From contig JABAKD010000019.1 of the NCBI GenBank assembly GCA_012845835.1, positions 13,099,344 to 13,163,343 on the forward strand: a stretch of DNA of 64,000 bases, given 5' to 3'. Origin of the DNA: Undaria pinnatifida (taxonomy: Eukaryota; Sar; Phaeophyceae; Laminariales; Alariaceae). Under the pieces are notes generated by a model that saw only the letters and a list, made by a program, of their open reading frames with translations, did not search any database and was not told the origin of the DNA. Shown one piece after another: positions 24,109 through 35,754 of the stretch. Position numbers and translations under genes: made by a program. Position 1 is the stretch's first letter; every line of letters begins with the position of its first letter.

Positions 24109-24394
24109 GTATACTATAATCAAGATATATTACATAAAACTTCTTGCTTAACTCGTATCCTTCCTGTTCGGCCTTCACTGTGGCCATCATCTACCTTCTG
24201 GGATAGCGAAGGGCGGGAGGAATGTACCGGGGCATCAATTTCGAAAAAAGCTTTAAAAAAAATACTCGAGATGAACATGTTTCACACGATATCAGAACTC
24301 TGTTTTCGTTACTACAACATACATACATACGAAGACCGTAAACCGATGCGAGGGGCGAGAGGTTTGGCGTTCGGGGGTCGACGAGCAATAATTT

Positions 24395-24925
24395 TCCGGG
24401 CGCAACAGACTAAACCCATAGCATGGGACGTGACAGCAATAAAAGGACTACAATAATAGCCATAAATGACTATTCGTCGAAGCCACATCGCGCATCAAAC
24501 ACAAGGTGAGGCATTTTCGCTTCTTCTCCCGATACTCTTCTCATATTTTCGACTCTTCGTATAAACGAAACTGGGAGCGTAAAACAGTGTAGTCTAATTG
24601 CACTGCCGCTGTGTCGATCGTTCCGCAGTGATATAATACACGGACAATACTTTTCCTGACGCAACAGGCTGACCTATAGACTATAACATGATGAGGCATG
24701 ACAGCAGTCGGAAGAGGGCTATTATACTAACGTAAATAACTAGACTACACGTGGAAACCGCACAGCGCATCAAACACAAGTAAGGTGTTTCCGCTGCTGC
24801 TCCCTATACTCTTCTTATATTTTCCACTCTTCCTATTATAGACGGAGCTGTGAGCCGCAAAGAGTATGATTGCACTGCCGCTGTCTGTCGTTACGTAATT
24901 ACAGTGCTACAGTATTGACGGCAAA
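24395..24925 (+). repeat. Tandem duplication of a ~260-bp unit
   Basis: Two diverged copies (about 24395-24655 and 24656-24925) share CGCATCAAACACAAG, ATACTCTTCT.ATATTTTC and TGCACTGCCGCTGT. Purpose unknown. Confidence 0.7.
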
Positions 24926-26150
24926 AACACATGTTAAGATCGATTTACGGCAATTTACAATGCATTCACAGAGGAGGGGGAGGATTTACCCAAGCAAGGA
25001 AGATGATGCTACACAGATGCAGCGGTACACTGTTGTTTGTTGATAAATGTACGCCTCGCCCGGATCAGTTGTCCCGCACGATATACATGGCATAGTTCGT
25101 ATACAGCAGCTGCCCCTACTGTAGATCATACTGCTTTACAGCGAAACATGTTATGTTCCTCTTGCGATGAACAACTAACTGTCCTCGGCGCTCCTCCTTC
25201 TTAAACGATGCGATCACGAGGATGGCAGACTAGAATGTTGTGCGAGGATGACTGACTGCGACGCCGGTTAGCTAAAAATCGGATACCTGCTGCATGCCGT
25301 TCGCCTTTTTGAACGGGTGGCGTTTGGTTCTTGATCTATAGACTATAGTATATAGTGTCTCCAGTAAAGTCCATCTCGCAAGCAGCCCAGGCACACCCAT
25401 CTCGCCCGCACATCTGCATGGTTCGTCAACCCAGCCCTCTGTCAAGACAGCATCAAGCACTACCACTGCGGTCTCCAGTAAAAAAGGCGAGGCATGTGAC
25501 ACGCGCTATTATAACTGTAAGACTGTAACACGGGGCATCAGAGCTACAAGTTAGTTGAAAAAATGTCGCTGACTGACTAGTATATACTACCAGGTAGTAT
25601 ATACAGTAGTAATATATAGCCTCGGTGTTACCGGGGTATTGCGGTTCGTTTCGAACTGCAGCTTGCGCAATTCTGCGTTTTAGTGTCTCGTTGTGTTTGT
25701 GGGTTGTGTTTGTGGTTCGCAAATCGCTTATTATGGGCCAAGTATGTTTTATAATGTCGAGAAAAGGGACATCCCACGCCAGGAGGTGCCCGCAGCAGGA
25801 AGTTTCTGAGCTCATGAACATGAGGAGCTAGCTCAATATCTTACCATGTCATCACCCGAAACATGGCTTGCCATTGGAAGGCATTTTCGCTTGCGCAGCA
25901 ACCTGGCCAACATTTCTATGAGCGATATAGCCCTGTTAATAATGACCAATAACACAAAGATACTCACTCGTAGTGTTTATCATACTGTTCGACAGTATTC
26001 CACACTTTTTCAGGAGCTCAACCGGTCTGAAACGTGAAAAATCCCTGCCTAACGTGGGACGTCTCAATCAAGTACTGCTGCGCTGTAACAGCAAAGAGAG
26101 TGAGATGGTTGGCTTTTTTTGCTTCACCGTCCGGACATGTATGTGCTGCG
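24926..26150. other. No gene seen; fragment of dispersed repeat family D
   Basis: No exon was recognised. About 25760-25930 carries the family D pattern (GAGCTC...ATGAGGAGCT...CTCAATATCT...ACCCGAA), also seen near 55340-55680 and 61600-62060. Confidence 0.35.
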
Positions 26151-26450
26151 ATAGGGATACAGCACATTTTGGACAGACCTTTTTTTTCGGAATGGCGGGG
26201 CTCATTAACCCGAACTCATCGATCGGAACGCCATTAACGTAATGCCTTGTGTGTGTGCAACAGCGGAGCTCTTTGTACACCTATTAATAGCCCATGGCAT
26301 TGTGCATCTCTCGGGTTGCATTTCGGTTTTTCTCGAAAACCTTTTTTTTGTGTCGATGGCGCACATAGAGGTTGTCATCATGCCAGGAGCATCTCCTCCT
26401 CCTAAGAAAAATAATTATGCTACTATCTCTATCGTAGAGCATGCAGCATA
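26150..26450 (+). mobile_element. Family A element, strongly diverged
   Basis: GGAATGGCGGGGCTCATTAA, ATCGGAACGCCATT, TAGCCCATGGCATTG and CTATCTCTATCGTAG appear in the family A order. No open frame. Confidence 0.5.
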
Positions 26451-27114
26451 GCGAGAAATACTATTAGACTACGAGGTAGTCTATATTGTATACCTGGAGT
26501 ATATAGTGTACATGGTAAAGTCATTCGGTTGGCTCTCTCCGCCGCCCAAGCAATAACTTATCGGTCAAGCTAGAGATATCCCTACTCTCACAGCCCCATA
26601 CCATGAATCTTCACTTGTCACATCTAGTACGTACTTAATTTTACCCAGTTGCTATCCACTTAGACAGGGGTCTCTATAATATGACAGTTTTGGCTATTAA
26701 TTGCACGAGGCGGAACACGTGGTGGTGGGTCTTCTCGCCCTTCGCAGGCCCGATCGCGAATTTAGCAGTATAATAGAAGAGCTAGCTACTACTAAATAAT
26801 AAAGGGAACTTTGCTATAATAACGACAGCTCTGCCCAATCCCTAGAACATCGTCCGTCGTGTTTGAGTGGGTTTCCCGGCATAATCAGTAGCAGCACTCA
26901 CTCATACTATTAATAATGGTACTTATTTTTTGGCGCGTGACACGTGGCATACAATTTTCATGAGGTTCCTCATTTTGATAGCTACCTCACCCATACTTCG
27001 GCAGGAGAGTGAAAGTGGAACAAAGTGCACCTCGATTAACAGCCCTCTCATAATAATAGCCTGACGTTGCACACACAACGAACACTCTACCGCGCATAAA
27101 ACGCACGACGGATG
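26451..27114. other. No gene seen
   Basis: No exon, RNA gene or clear repeat was recognised. Confidence 0.3.
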
Positions 27115-27345
27115 CTGCGTTATTAGAGGTAACACTTTTGGGCCAAAATATGGTTTGTGAATGACAGGGCTCCTAACCCGAAAAATCGCCCGCGAATTTC
27201 ATTCTTTTCTTCGATGTTGTGTTTTTTAGTACCTAGGCCATGGTAGTTGTTCATCAGGCTTCGCGTCCTTTTGTTTTCAAAAACATATTTTCGGGGGTGA
27301 GGCATAGAGCACCTTAAGTGACAAAAAATATGGGTGCATATCTAC
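27115..27345 (+). mobile_element. Family A element, diverged
   Basis: TTAGAGGTAACACTTTTGGG, GAATGACAGGGCTCCTAACC and GTACCTAGGCCATGG are readable, and a decayed right end lies near 27335. Confidence 0.6.
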
Positions 27346-27676
27346 CATACTGCTACTGCAGAGGGCCATAGTGATTAGCAATTAGAACCCACGATGTCCC
27401 CAGAAACCCATATATATATACTCCCTATTATTTTTCCTCGTAACCGTATTTGGTCCTAATTACTATGTTCCCCCGCAATACTTGTAGTACTAAGAGTAAT
27501 ATTGGTACCTGGTACACCAGTCGTCATAGTATGTGCCACAAAAGGTATTCCGTCGATATTTGGTAGTAGTGTAATCATGACGACGTCAGGAAGGAGCCAT
27601 GTCAATTAACATACCGTATGTTTTTGCCGGAAGGCACTTCTCCTATCGCAGGATGCAGTTTTCTTTTTTTGCTATA
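27346..27676. other. No gene seen
   Basis: No feature recognised. Confidence 0.3.
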
Positions 27677-27937
27677 GGCGCGTGCTACGATAGAGGTAGC
27701 ACTTTTGGTCCGAAACGGTTTTTGAATGACGGGGCTCCCTAACCTGGGCAAAATCGTCGGAAAGATGCCATTTCATTTTGTTAATGATTCTCTCGTGTAC
27801 CTCGGACATGGGATTTTCCATCTGGTATCAGTGTTATTTTGCTCCATATCAGTTTTCGGGAGAGGTCTTATGCTCCCAAATCGAGGAAAACTCAGAGAAA
27901 AAAAGTGGTGCACCTCTATCAGATCATAGTACGCGTC
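27677..27937 (+). mobile_element. Family A inverted-repeat element, near complete
   Basis: The left end is GCGCGTGCTACGATAGAGGT, the right end is CACCTCTATCAGATCATAGT then ACGCGTC, and all internal blocks are present in order. It ends 116 bp before the start codon of the secreted-protein gene and so may form part of its promoter region. Confidence 0.85.
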
Positions 27938-28017
27938 TATGCCAATACGTTTGACTATCATCGTTGCTTGATCCCTTCTCGTCTCGTCTCGTCTCGTGCC
28001 GTTCGATAGCTGATAAT

Positions 28018-28028
28018 AGTATATACGG
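28018..28028 (+). promoter_or_regulatory. Possible TATA-like element
   Basis: AGTATATACGG lies about 30 bases before the ATG at 28054. That is close for a TATA box unless the 5' leader is very short, so this is only a suggestion. Confidence 0.2.
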
Positions 28029-28053
28029 CACGACGAGGCGACCACTCTACACG

Positions 28054-30396
28054 ATGAAGATCGGCCAGGTACTATCCCTCTCCGCCTTCTACGGCTTCCT
28101 GCTACCTACCGTCACCGCCACTGTGGACAGCCTCGTTGAAGACACCTGCGCATACAACACATACATGTGCTGCTGGACGGAGAACGACGGTAACGGTATG
28201 GAGGACAATACCGATGTATGCCGGGTGTTTGACTCGCCCGAGGTCGGCGACACTCGCGAGTTTCCGGGCGACACCGAGGGCGAGGTTCATTGCCACGGGT
28301 TCGTCTGGGCCGACGGCGCCAGCTTGGAGTCGTTCATCAAGCCGCTGTACAGCTTTGTGAGGGCTTACGACCACAGGGACGAAAGGGGCTACTTCGGGAA
28401 GTGAGTGCACAACCCAATGTTCGCTTTTATGACAAATCATAGATTTTCATTCCTACTACTGTTGTGTTTGCCATCCGACAAAGCGTAGCATAAGCTTCGA
28501 CGTCGATCACTCATAACCGTTCACAAAAACTAGAAGAAACAAAGTGAAACACTCAACTTTTACAGTCGTATTTATCATTTTCTGTTTAATCTCATTTTTA
28601 CTCATTTATTTCTTGTTTCGTGGACAAGTCGTAGTCATACACAGGGGTCGCATCTTCTCCCCCCCCGGTACGTGCGCCTTCATTTCTATCGCGAGGGGAT
28701 TTAGCATTCCCGATGATCGTCGATTTTGCTAGAATTTCATTATGCGGACTCGTCAACGACTCTCCTGACACTCATTTTACCCTGGACATACTGCTATCAG
28801 TACCAACGATGTATCAGTTGCCTTTATTGTTAACCGTTATTCCCCTCTTCATCCGATTTGGGTCCTCGAATGGTATGTTTTGTACACGCACATTTCTCTT
28901 AAGGTTTCCTCGGGCATGTTACATGTGATCCTGGGTTCCGCTGTCCTTGCATTCACGAAAGGACACATGTGCTACAATAGGAATATGTGAAGTATCACTT
29001 CTTAATGGCAAGTTATCCCTACCGACCGAACGAGTTCCTTAACTGATCATCTAATCCGAATAGTGTCGGGATGTATACCTGCTGTGTTTGGCCAAATTTT
29101 TGGTTGTGTACCTAGGATATGAGATTGCTCATCGGGTCTTTGCCTTCATTTTTCTCAAGAGTCTGGGTGAGGCATATAGAGTTCCTGCGAGGAACCACAC
29201 AAAGTATCAGGTGCACCCCTACGGCACCACGCCTCCATACTTGATGTCGGCTTCGTACTGGTCAATATTCAAACATAGATGTTCGTGCTCGTTCCCATTA
29301 ATAGTGACCCCACATCAACTACGACATCCCCAGTATTATCTGGATTTCAGACTCTGTGAGTTCCGACACGCCTCTTTGATGGGCGTCAGTCGTTAGAGGC
29401 CATTGAAGGTGTTGGGACTTGGTAAACATGGTGAACAAAAAGCTACTTGAGTGACACATTCAGACCCGTGCATGAACGGCGGCAACAATATGCGATGCAG
29501 TCCTATCACACAATGCTCGGGGTGTCATATCCAAGCAGAAACTGTTTAGAAACGAAATCGAAAGCTGTGATATGCGCAGCAGAGTCGGGCGTGTCAGCAG
29601 ACTTCTGCTTGATTAAAAGCGCCGTCCTGTATAGTTGCTGGGTATTCTTCGAGCGTTTCCGTTTTCAACGTGTGTGGGACCTCTTACAAGGTGTACAACT
29701 TCTGGGGCATGTAGTTGACACAATACTTCGACAGCTTATATTTTCATCAGGAGTACAGCATGCAAGCGTCTAACAAGCTTTTGCCACATCACAAGACGTA
29801 CGGCGTAATGCATCAAACACGTTTTCTAAGAGGAAGCTCATGCGAGCCGATGCATGCTACAATAGAGGTCGCACTTTTCTTTGGCTAGATTTTTTTTCTG
29901 AAAATGATGGGGGTCTTCTTAAACCAAAATGGTCGGAACAACGTCACATTTTTTTTGGAAATTATATTGTTTTTTTGTATACCTAGGCCATGGGTTTGGT
30001 TGTTCAATGTTTCCACTTCCAGTTTACCCAAAATCAGATTTTGGATGAGACATAACGCCTCCTCAAATCAGGAGTTCCAGACAAAAAAGTGGCGAATCCT
30101 TTACCTTTTTGATCGTATAATGCGTCAGCGCCGCACATGCCTAACGCACCCAACACGTCGCCGTTCATCTCCTCCTTCCTCGCCCATGTGGCAGTGTCAA
30201 GGGCTCGCACATGTGCGAATGCCTGGAGAAAATGCCTGTCGTGAGTCGCGCGGACTGCACGACGTACTCTTCCCAAGGACTCGTGGCGTGCGAAGACAAC
30301 GACCTCCGCACCCACTACGAAAACGAGATGCGCAGCCCCGGAGGAAGGATCACCTTCAACCTTGTAGAGACCTGCGACAACGAGGACGAACGCTAA
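28054..30396 (+). CDS. Secreted cysteine-rich protein, two exons (182 aa)
   Basis: Exon 1 is 28054-28400 and exon 2 is 30195-30396. The donor GTGAGT at 28401 and the acceptor GTGGCAG ending at 30194 give matching phase (2 + 1 bases), joining to an uninterrupted 182-residue protein. The start MKIGQVLSLSAFYGFLLP is a typical signal peptide, cut probably after TVTA, so the product is likely secreted or luminal. The mature part is acidic and cysteine-rich: CAYNTYMCCW, DNTDVCRVFD, GEVHCHGFVW, then MCECLEKMPVVSRADC, LVACEDND and ETCDNEDE. From memory this CCW / HCHGF / MPVVSRADC arrangement resembles an uncharacterised stramenopile family. I know no function and none is claimed. An in-frame ATG lies upstream at 27964, but the signal peptide favours 28054. 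Two family A elements lie in the intron. Confidence 0.8.
28966..29232 (+). mobile_element. Family A element, diverged, in intron 1 of the secreted-protein gene
   Basis: ATGTGCTACAATAGGAATAT, GTTCCTTAACTGAT, GTGTACCTAGGATATGAG and CAGGTGCACCCCTACGG follow the family A order. Confidence 0.55.
29848..30126 (+). mobile_element. Family A element just before exon 2 of the secreted-protein gene
   Basis: The left end is ATGCATGCTACAATAGAGGT. Internal TATACCTAGGCCATGGG and GGATGAGACATAACGCC follow, and the decayed right end reads GATCGTATAATGCGTC. Same strand as the gene; the acceptor follows 68 bp later. Confidence 0.7.
30195..30396 (+). CDS. Secreted cysteine-rich protein, exon 2 (C-terminal half)
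   Basis: Begins one base before a GTC codon and runs to TAA at 30394-30396. It contributes residues 116-182, with five cysteines in MCECLEKMPVVSRADC, ACED and ETCDN. The acceptor lies 68 bp after the end of a family A element. Confidence 0.75.
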
Positions 30397-31528
30397 ACCA
30401 GACATTAACGTGTTTCCAAAATATGTAGCGCTGTGAGTTAGGAAGCTATAAGTCGGTGACTATTAGGTATTTGTTTGGTTAGGTAGTACAGTGTTATGTA
30501 AACGATTGTCCGTGCCGCAGTTGGCAGAGTTGTGCATCCTGGCGTCTGGCTGGCAAGCATATGACCCGATGCGTGGCGACAACGACAACGCACGCTAGCA
30601 TAGCTTCATCGCGCCCCCCCTCTGCGTTAGACATTTGCTTTCGAAAAGTCAGTGGAGTTCAGTTGGTTAGTTTCGCTGCTTGTTTGATTTTCCTCGGCAG
30701 GCGGGTAAGAATGGAATTTGATCTTTTCACCACTCTCATTCCAAGTGGTTTTCCCAAAATACGTAAGCTCGATTCCAAAAGGGTTCATCTTATACCGCAG
30801 TTACACACATGATTTTGTCTTGACACATGATTGTGTCTTGTGTCAATTTCACTCCGTTGAAGCTCTCGTATCCAAGCGTGGAGCTCCTGGCACCAAAGAT
30901 TCTCCGACAACCGCGCGAGCTGCGGGTGTTGAGCGAAAATACTGCTGTTTAACTGTTGTTGAACATTGCTTAACGCCTGTAGATTTGCGACCACATTTAT
31001 GAGGACAAACCACTTGGACTTGGTGTGGAGTTGTTTTCCAGCCGCACAAGGGTTACGCCGTCAGGATTGTACCCCCTGGTTTTGGGGACAACATACTAGG
31101 ATACAGTGCGGAATATTATTGTGCTTTCAGTTCTGTGTAAGGAGTGTGACCTTTTATGCTCGTTTAACATTTGATTCCCCTACACCATACCCTCGTGTTG
31201 AACACGTTGAGAAAATACGAAAATTCAGCAGCCAGGGCTGGAGGCTGCTTGAGTCTTCCATTGAAGATCACTGGTCACAGGCCGGCTCCGAGTGGTAGCT
31301 GTTGTTTCAAGCCTTCCAGCATCAACTACCGGTACCTGTTGTGCTAACGATATACCTGGAACCGGTACCTGGTATGATACCTGGTACCTGGTATGCCTCG
31401 TGGTACCTGATAAGTTGATAGTGCGGACCTGGCAAGGCGTAGACAGCTACGTGACTGCTGTATATGATTCGGTAACAAACGTACGTGTGTTGTTTCGTTG
31501 TACGTACGGTGAGGGACATATATATACA
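30397..31528. other. No gene seen; short minus-strand open frame of unknown nature
   Basis: A 69-codon minus-strand frame at 30785-30994 (with LQALSNVQQQLNSS) looks protein-like but has no recognised relatives, donors or acceptors. It could be a decayed transposon fragment. Nothing else was seen. Confidence 0.3.
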
Positions 31529-31797
31529 TATGCTACGATAGAGGTGCACTTGCTCTTTTTTTCCATCTGAGGGCGGTGGCTTGAGGAGCTCTGCATTTCA
31601 TCCACAAACCGGCCTTGACTGATGAAACTGAAAGCGCAACCATTGTGATCAACAAACCTTCCCACGGCCTAGGTATACAAAAAGAAACGTATTATTTGCA
31701 AAAAAAGAACGGCAACCCGATGATTTGGGGTTAAAAACCCCCGCCAAATTCAAGAAGAATTTAGCCGGAAAGTGCCACCTTTAGCGTAGCAGGCGTC
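31529..31797 (-). mobile_element. Family A element, reverse orientation
   Basis: TGCTACGATAGAGGTGCACT at the left is the family's right end. CGGCCTAGGTATAC, CGATGATTTGGGGTTAA and GCCACCTTTAGCGTAGC then GGCGTC close it. It ends only a few bases before a family B element. Confidence 0.75.
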
Positions 31798-31801
31798 AGA
31801 G

Positions 31802-31957
31802 GTCCCTCCATGGTGCCGGTCGAGTAGTGCCGGTTGCCCGCTATCCTGGCACAGAGATGAAAACAGCCACTTGCCATGTCATCATGCAACGTAATGCCGG
31901 TTGCCGCTATAGTGCCGGCGTTTCCTGTTCGCACATACCGGCTCGCTGTAGAGGGAC
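31802..31957. mobile_element. Family B element (TIR TCCCTCTATAGTGCCGG)
   Basis: The left end is GTCCCTCCATGGTGCCGGTC and the right end reads CACATACCGGCTCG...GAGGGAC. Related copies lie at 39162-39316, 43372-43529 and 46410-46576. About 155-167 bp, no coding capacity. Confidence 0.75.
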
Positions 31958-31999
31958 CACTACTGCATTGGAAATTGAGAAATGCTGTTTCCACCCTTT

Positions 32000-32485
32000 A
32001 AGTCGCCTCCTTCAACCGCAAGGGCCAAGTCCTCCCCCCCCATGCACTCCCGAAGAAGCACCAAGCGATAGCCCGTATCCAAATAAATGGCTGGTTTGCA
32101 ACAGCTGTGTGCGATATTTCTGTCTAAAATACTGCTGTCGCCCGTAGCAAGGAGAGAGTTCCCGCCGTCCCGTTATTTCTGTATATCTGCCTTCGTCACC
32201 CCCTCCAGCTTAACACGACTGTTCTCACCCCTAGCCTTGCCACCACCAACCGCAAGGGCCATGCCCTCCCCCTCATGCACTCCCGAAGAAGAATCAAGCC
32301 ATGACCCGCTACCCAAATAAACGACTGGGTTGTAACTGCTGCAGGTATGTTTCAACGCGCAGAAAGTAGTGCGGTATTGCTGCCTGATACTGACATCGGT
32401 CGAGGAAAGGAGAGAGTCTCCGTCGTGTCCCTCTGTCTGTAGTTCTGCCCTCTCGTCACCCCGTCCTCCCCAAACACGACGTGTC
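32000..32485. repeat. Tandem duplication of a ~235-bp unit
   Basis: Two diverged copies (about 32000-32220 and 32235-32480) share ACCGCAAGGGCCA, ATGCACTCCCGAAGAAG, CCAAATAAA and AGGAGAGAGT. On the minus strand both read SSGVH-GE--ALAV, so a decayed coding origin is possible but unproven. Confidence 0.7.
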
Positions 32486-32799
32486 TCGATGAAAATCTCA
32501 TGGCCTAATCTATGCTCTATAGGCTTCAAACGATCAATTCTGTAAAATTAGCACGGGGTCCCAACGCGAACGAGTAGTTTCTCTATGGTGAAAATCCTCG
32601 TCCGCCCGATACGCTGTGGTCTAAACATGTTGCCCCTGATCGTATCCAAACACCCTGCAAATAATAAGAGATGAAAGCGTACGCACCTCCTAAGACACAA
32701 AACGCCCGTGTGGGAGAAGCTTGTATGTTATCTGTGGCGTACTCCCCCCGGACCAAGGCGGCGGCATGGAGGGTCACTTAGAACTGGGTTTGTTTTTGT

Positions 32800-33010
32800 A
32801 AGTGGCTGGGGATCACTCCCGCGAGTGAGGTTTCCCCCCCTGTTCCTTTGCGCGGTCTTAAGCTTTCGCGAGTGCTGTTCAGCTGTTTTGTTTGTTGGCG
32901 ATATTAATCCGTAATGGAAAACGGTTAGCTACACGAGGCTACGCCCAGCAAATCGCCTAAAATATGTGTGTCCAAATCAGGTACAGAGTCACTCGTGCGG
33001 GGGGGTGAAA
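32800..33010. mobile_element. Family C element
   Basis: GGATCACTCCCGCGAGTGAG near 32812 and GAGTCACTCGTGCGGG near 32987 mark its ends. Confidence 0.5.
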
Positions 33011-33340
33011 ACCGGGTAGCGGGAAAAGGGTGTATGATAGGGTATGATACTACAACGGCCGTGATCCCCGCCCCGTCACACCAAGATCTTGTGTACGTCG
33101 AACCCGACAGCGCTGTTCCTTCAAGCGGACTTGTTTCATCGTGAGAGAGCACAATCAAGTTTTCTTACCACTCTACTCCGCCTGTGTTTATTTCGCGGTC
33201 TATAGCGGCGAATCTGTGCGCTAGTCCCACATAGCTGAGGTCCGACATCGCGTCGGCCAGCCATTGGTGTCTAGAGCTTTCACATTTTCTAACACCGCGG
33301 AACAGCCCAATATACAGCAGCATGCCGGCAGTTCTTGCAG

Positions 33341-33422
33341 CGTCTCAATGGAAACACTCAAGCAACTCAAAAGTGGCGGGAACCGGACCGACGTTTCGGA
33401 TATAAAGTACTTGGAATTAAAG
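33341..33422 (+). other. Orphan exon-like segment
   Basis: A good acceptor (TTCTTGCAG ending at 33340) and a GTGTGA donor at 33423 bracket 82 bases. They read openly as METLKQLKSGG, NRTDVSDI and KYLELK in sequence, after two codons. It has no recognised similarity. It lies upstream of MSH2 on the same strand, where domain I exons are missing, but its end phase does not fit the first visible MSH2 exon directly. Confidence 0.2.
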
Positions 33423-34373
33423 GTGTGACAGTTTGATGTGTTTTATCGGTATGCTTCATGCTTCGAATTGTTAAAGTTCCAACGCATCTACAACAGGACG
33501 AGGACTGAAATAAGGGTACAGTCTATTTCGCCAAATCGATGTTGACTCCCGACGGAGCTCTGCGACTAACTATTAATAGTAGTCAAATGCAGTACTGCTG
33601 TAATTACTGCACTGGTCAGGCACCCAATATCGTTGGACTACTATTTGGGCCGTGGTGCATTATTATTCTGCTTAATTCGTGAGCCGATGGCGTCGCTCGT
33701 CAGTTGAAGCATGTGCAACATTTTTCAGCGAGTTGAGAAAGTAGTCTCACTCAGAGCTCCTCGAGGGTGAGGAGCTTGGTGAGGAGCTTGGTGGGGGGCG
33801 GGGGGGGGGGGGAGTAGGTTCACACCCCTACATGGTGGCATGCGTCTCGGGTATGATACTCGCCAATGCGAAATGTAAGGCCCGCGGTGTCAAAAACAGG
33901 AATGTGGCGACGGTCCTCAGAATGCGATGCTATCGATAACGCCTGTCCTGCACACTGCAACTCCCGTTCTTGAATATGCACTATTTAAATAGTAGTAGGT
34001 GTCCCACAGTAAGGCGGTGGTGTGCCAGAGCAATATTACCCAGGTCGTGATTTCGCGCCGAGCCCACAGACAGGTATAAATTAGCCCCGCCAGGCCGCTA
34101 GGAAAGGGACAAAGATGGCGGAGGACCGCGGCCAATGACCTGGGGGTGGAACGTTGATGAGGAAGAGCATGCATTACTTCAAATTAACAAGTATGAAAAG
34201 ATGTGGGCAAGGGTAATTGGTCAATCATTGGCGGACAGTCACAGAACAGATAGTTGTTTTACACGGAAAGACGTGCTGTCGGGGCAATAATTACCTGAAT
34301 ACTAATCATTACGATATTTCCGCCTTGTTGGGGGGAGCCGCCTTGCTCTCAATCCGGGTTATGCGCGCACAAT
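33423..34373. other. No gene seen
   Basis: Contains a G-run near 33794-33812 and otherwise nothing recognised. AAGGCGGTGGTGTGCCAGAG near 34012 resembles the left end of the element at 52485-52665. Confidence 0.3.
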
Positions 34374-34627
34374 GACGCGTGCTACGATAGAGGTAGCAAT
34401 TTTCGTCCGAATTTTGTTCTGAATGACGGGCACCTTAACACAAAATCGTCGCAAACACGCCATTTTTTTTGCATGATGCTCGTCGTGTACTTAGGCCCAT
34501 GGGACTTTTCATCGGGGAGCACTTAAATTTTTGTCCAAATCAGTTTTTTTTGGGAGAGGTCTTAAGCTCCCAAATTGAGGAACCTCAGAAAAAAGATAGT
34601 GCACCTCTAGATATCGTAGCACGCGTC
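34374..34627 (+). mobile_element. Family A inverted-repeat element, best complete copy (254 bp)
   Basis: Terminal repeats GACGCGTGCTACGATAGAGG and its near reverse complement ending TATCGTAGCACGCGTC are both present. CAAT lies directly on each side and may be the target duplication. Internal blocks: GAATGACGGGCACCTTAA, AAATCGTCGCAA, TACTTAGGCCCATGGGAC, GGGAGAGGTCTTAAGCTCCC. It has no open frame, so it would have been moved in trans by an unknown transposase. Confidence 0.88.
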
Positions 34628-35174
34628 CAATTAATTCCCCGTGTGTTGACACTCGCCACTCACCACTCCAAAGATGTGTGACGGATTGCTGACGGTACTG
34701 ACTGCTTGAAGAACAACGCGCACAGCGATCGAACTTGAAGTCTGGATAATACTACTGCGTGTGCCCGTACAGCTCTCGTGTTTATTCTCTACGTGCATCA
34801 CCGAGAAGGTGACCACCCCTGGATCGGACGGTTCAGAAATGCTGGCCCTTAGATGAGTGTTCGTGGGCGCTTCTCGTTCTCGCCCCTGGAACCCCGAAGT
34901 ATCATGCGGGAGTACGTTGCTGAGCCGTCGGGGCGTCTCCTGGTTCCTGTTCCGTTCTGTGCTCTCGCTCCGTGCGGTAGCTCTAGCACCCGGACCTTGT
35001 TCCACACTCTAACCTGATCCCATTCGACACCTTACTCCCACTTAGTGGCTTAGTCTAGTCTATCTAGTGGTGCAGAAATAGAATCAGCCCTCCGCATGAG
35101 CCGCGAGGGGCCGAGAGCGCGAGGGGCGAACCGTCATATATATATACTCATTATCAAGGGGTAACTATAATTAA
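34628..35174. other. No gene seen
   Basis: No exon was recognised. A 124-codon minus-strand open frame (34631-35005) lacks any recognisable motif. Confidence 0.3.
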
Positions 35175-35754
35175 TAAAAGAGCTGTGGGTCGGCACGAAG
35201 TAAGTCACCAACTAGTTAGTAGTCAGACTAATAGTTAGTCGTTTCCCGAAGGTACCGACTACCCGACTTCGGTCATCATACTTTGTAGGAAGGATTGTTT
35301 AATGTAGGATGCATTTTATCCTTGACAGCCGCCCTCGGGGGTCTAATTTGGCTCGCTTCGCTCGCCTGACTTAAGCCGGCAAGTAGGCTGTCCATCGGCT
35401 GTCTTTATCAGCCAACTTGCCGACTACTTCGAAGTATAGTGTCAGTTAGCCTGCTTAGCCGACTTGCAGACTCTGGTCATTTAGGCGGCTTACGTCAGCT
35501 ACCGGCTAGTCATTAGACGTGGAATCCTGCCGACTCACAGCCCCAGTGACCACATTACGTCTCGCCTGATCATGCGAGCAGGAGCCGCTGTGGGATCAGA
35601 TCGGAAACAGCCGCGTCTGCTGATGTGACTTGCGTTTTTTTTAAACGGAAGGAAAAAGCAAGTCGGGGTAAATGCTTGCCTGCCCGGGCCTGCATAATCT
35701 GAGAACGATTTACCACTTTCTTGACTAGAACTTCGTTATCATCACTCGGCACCG

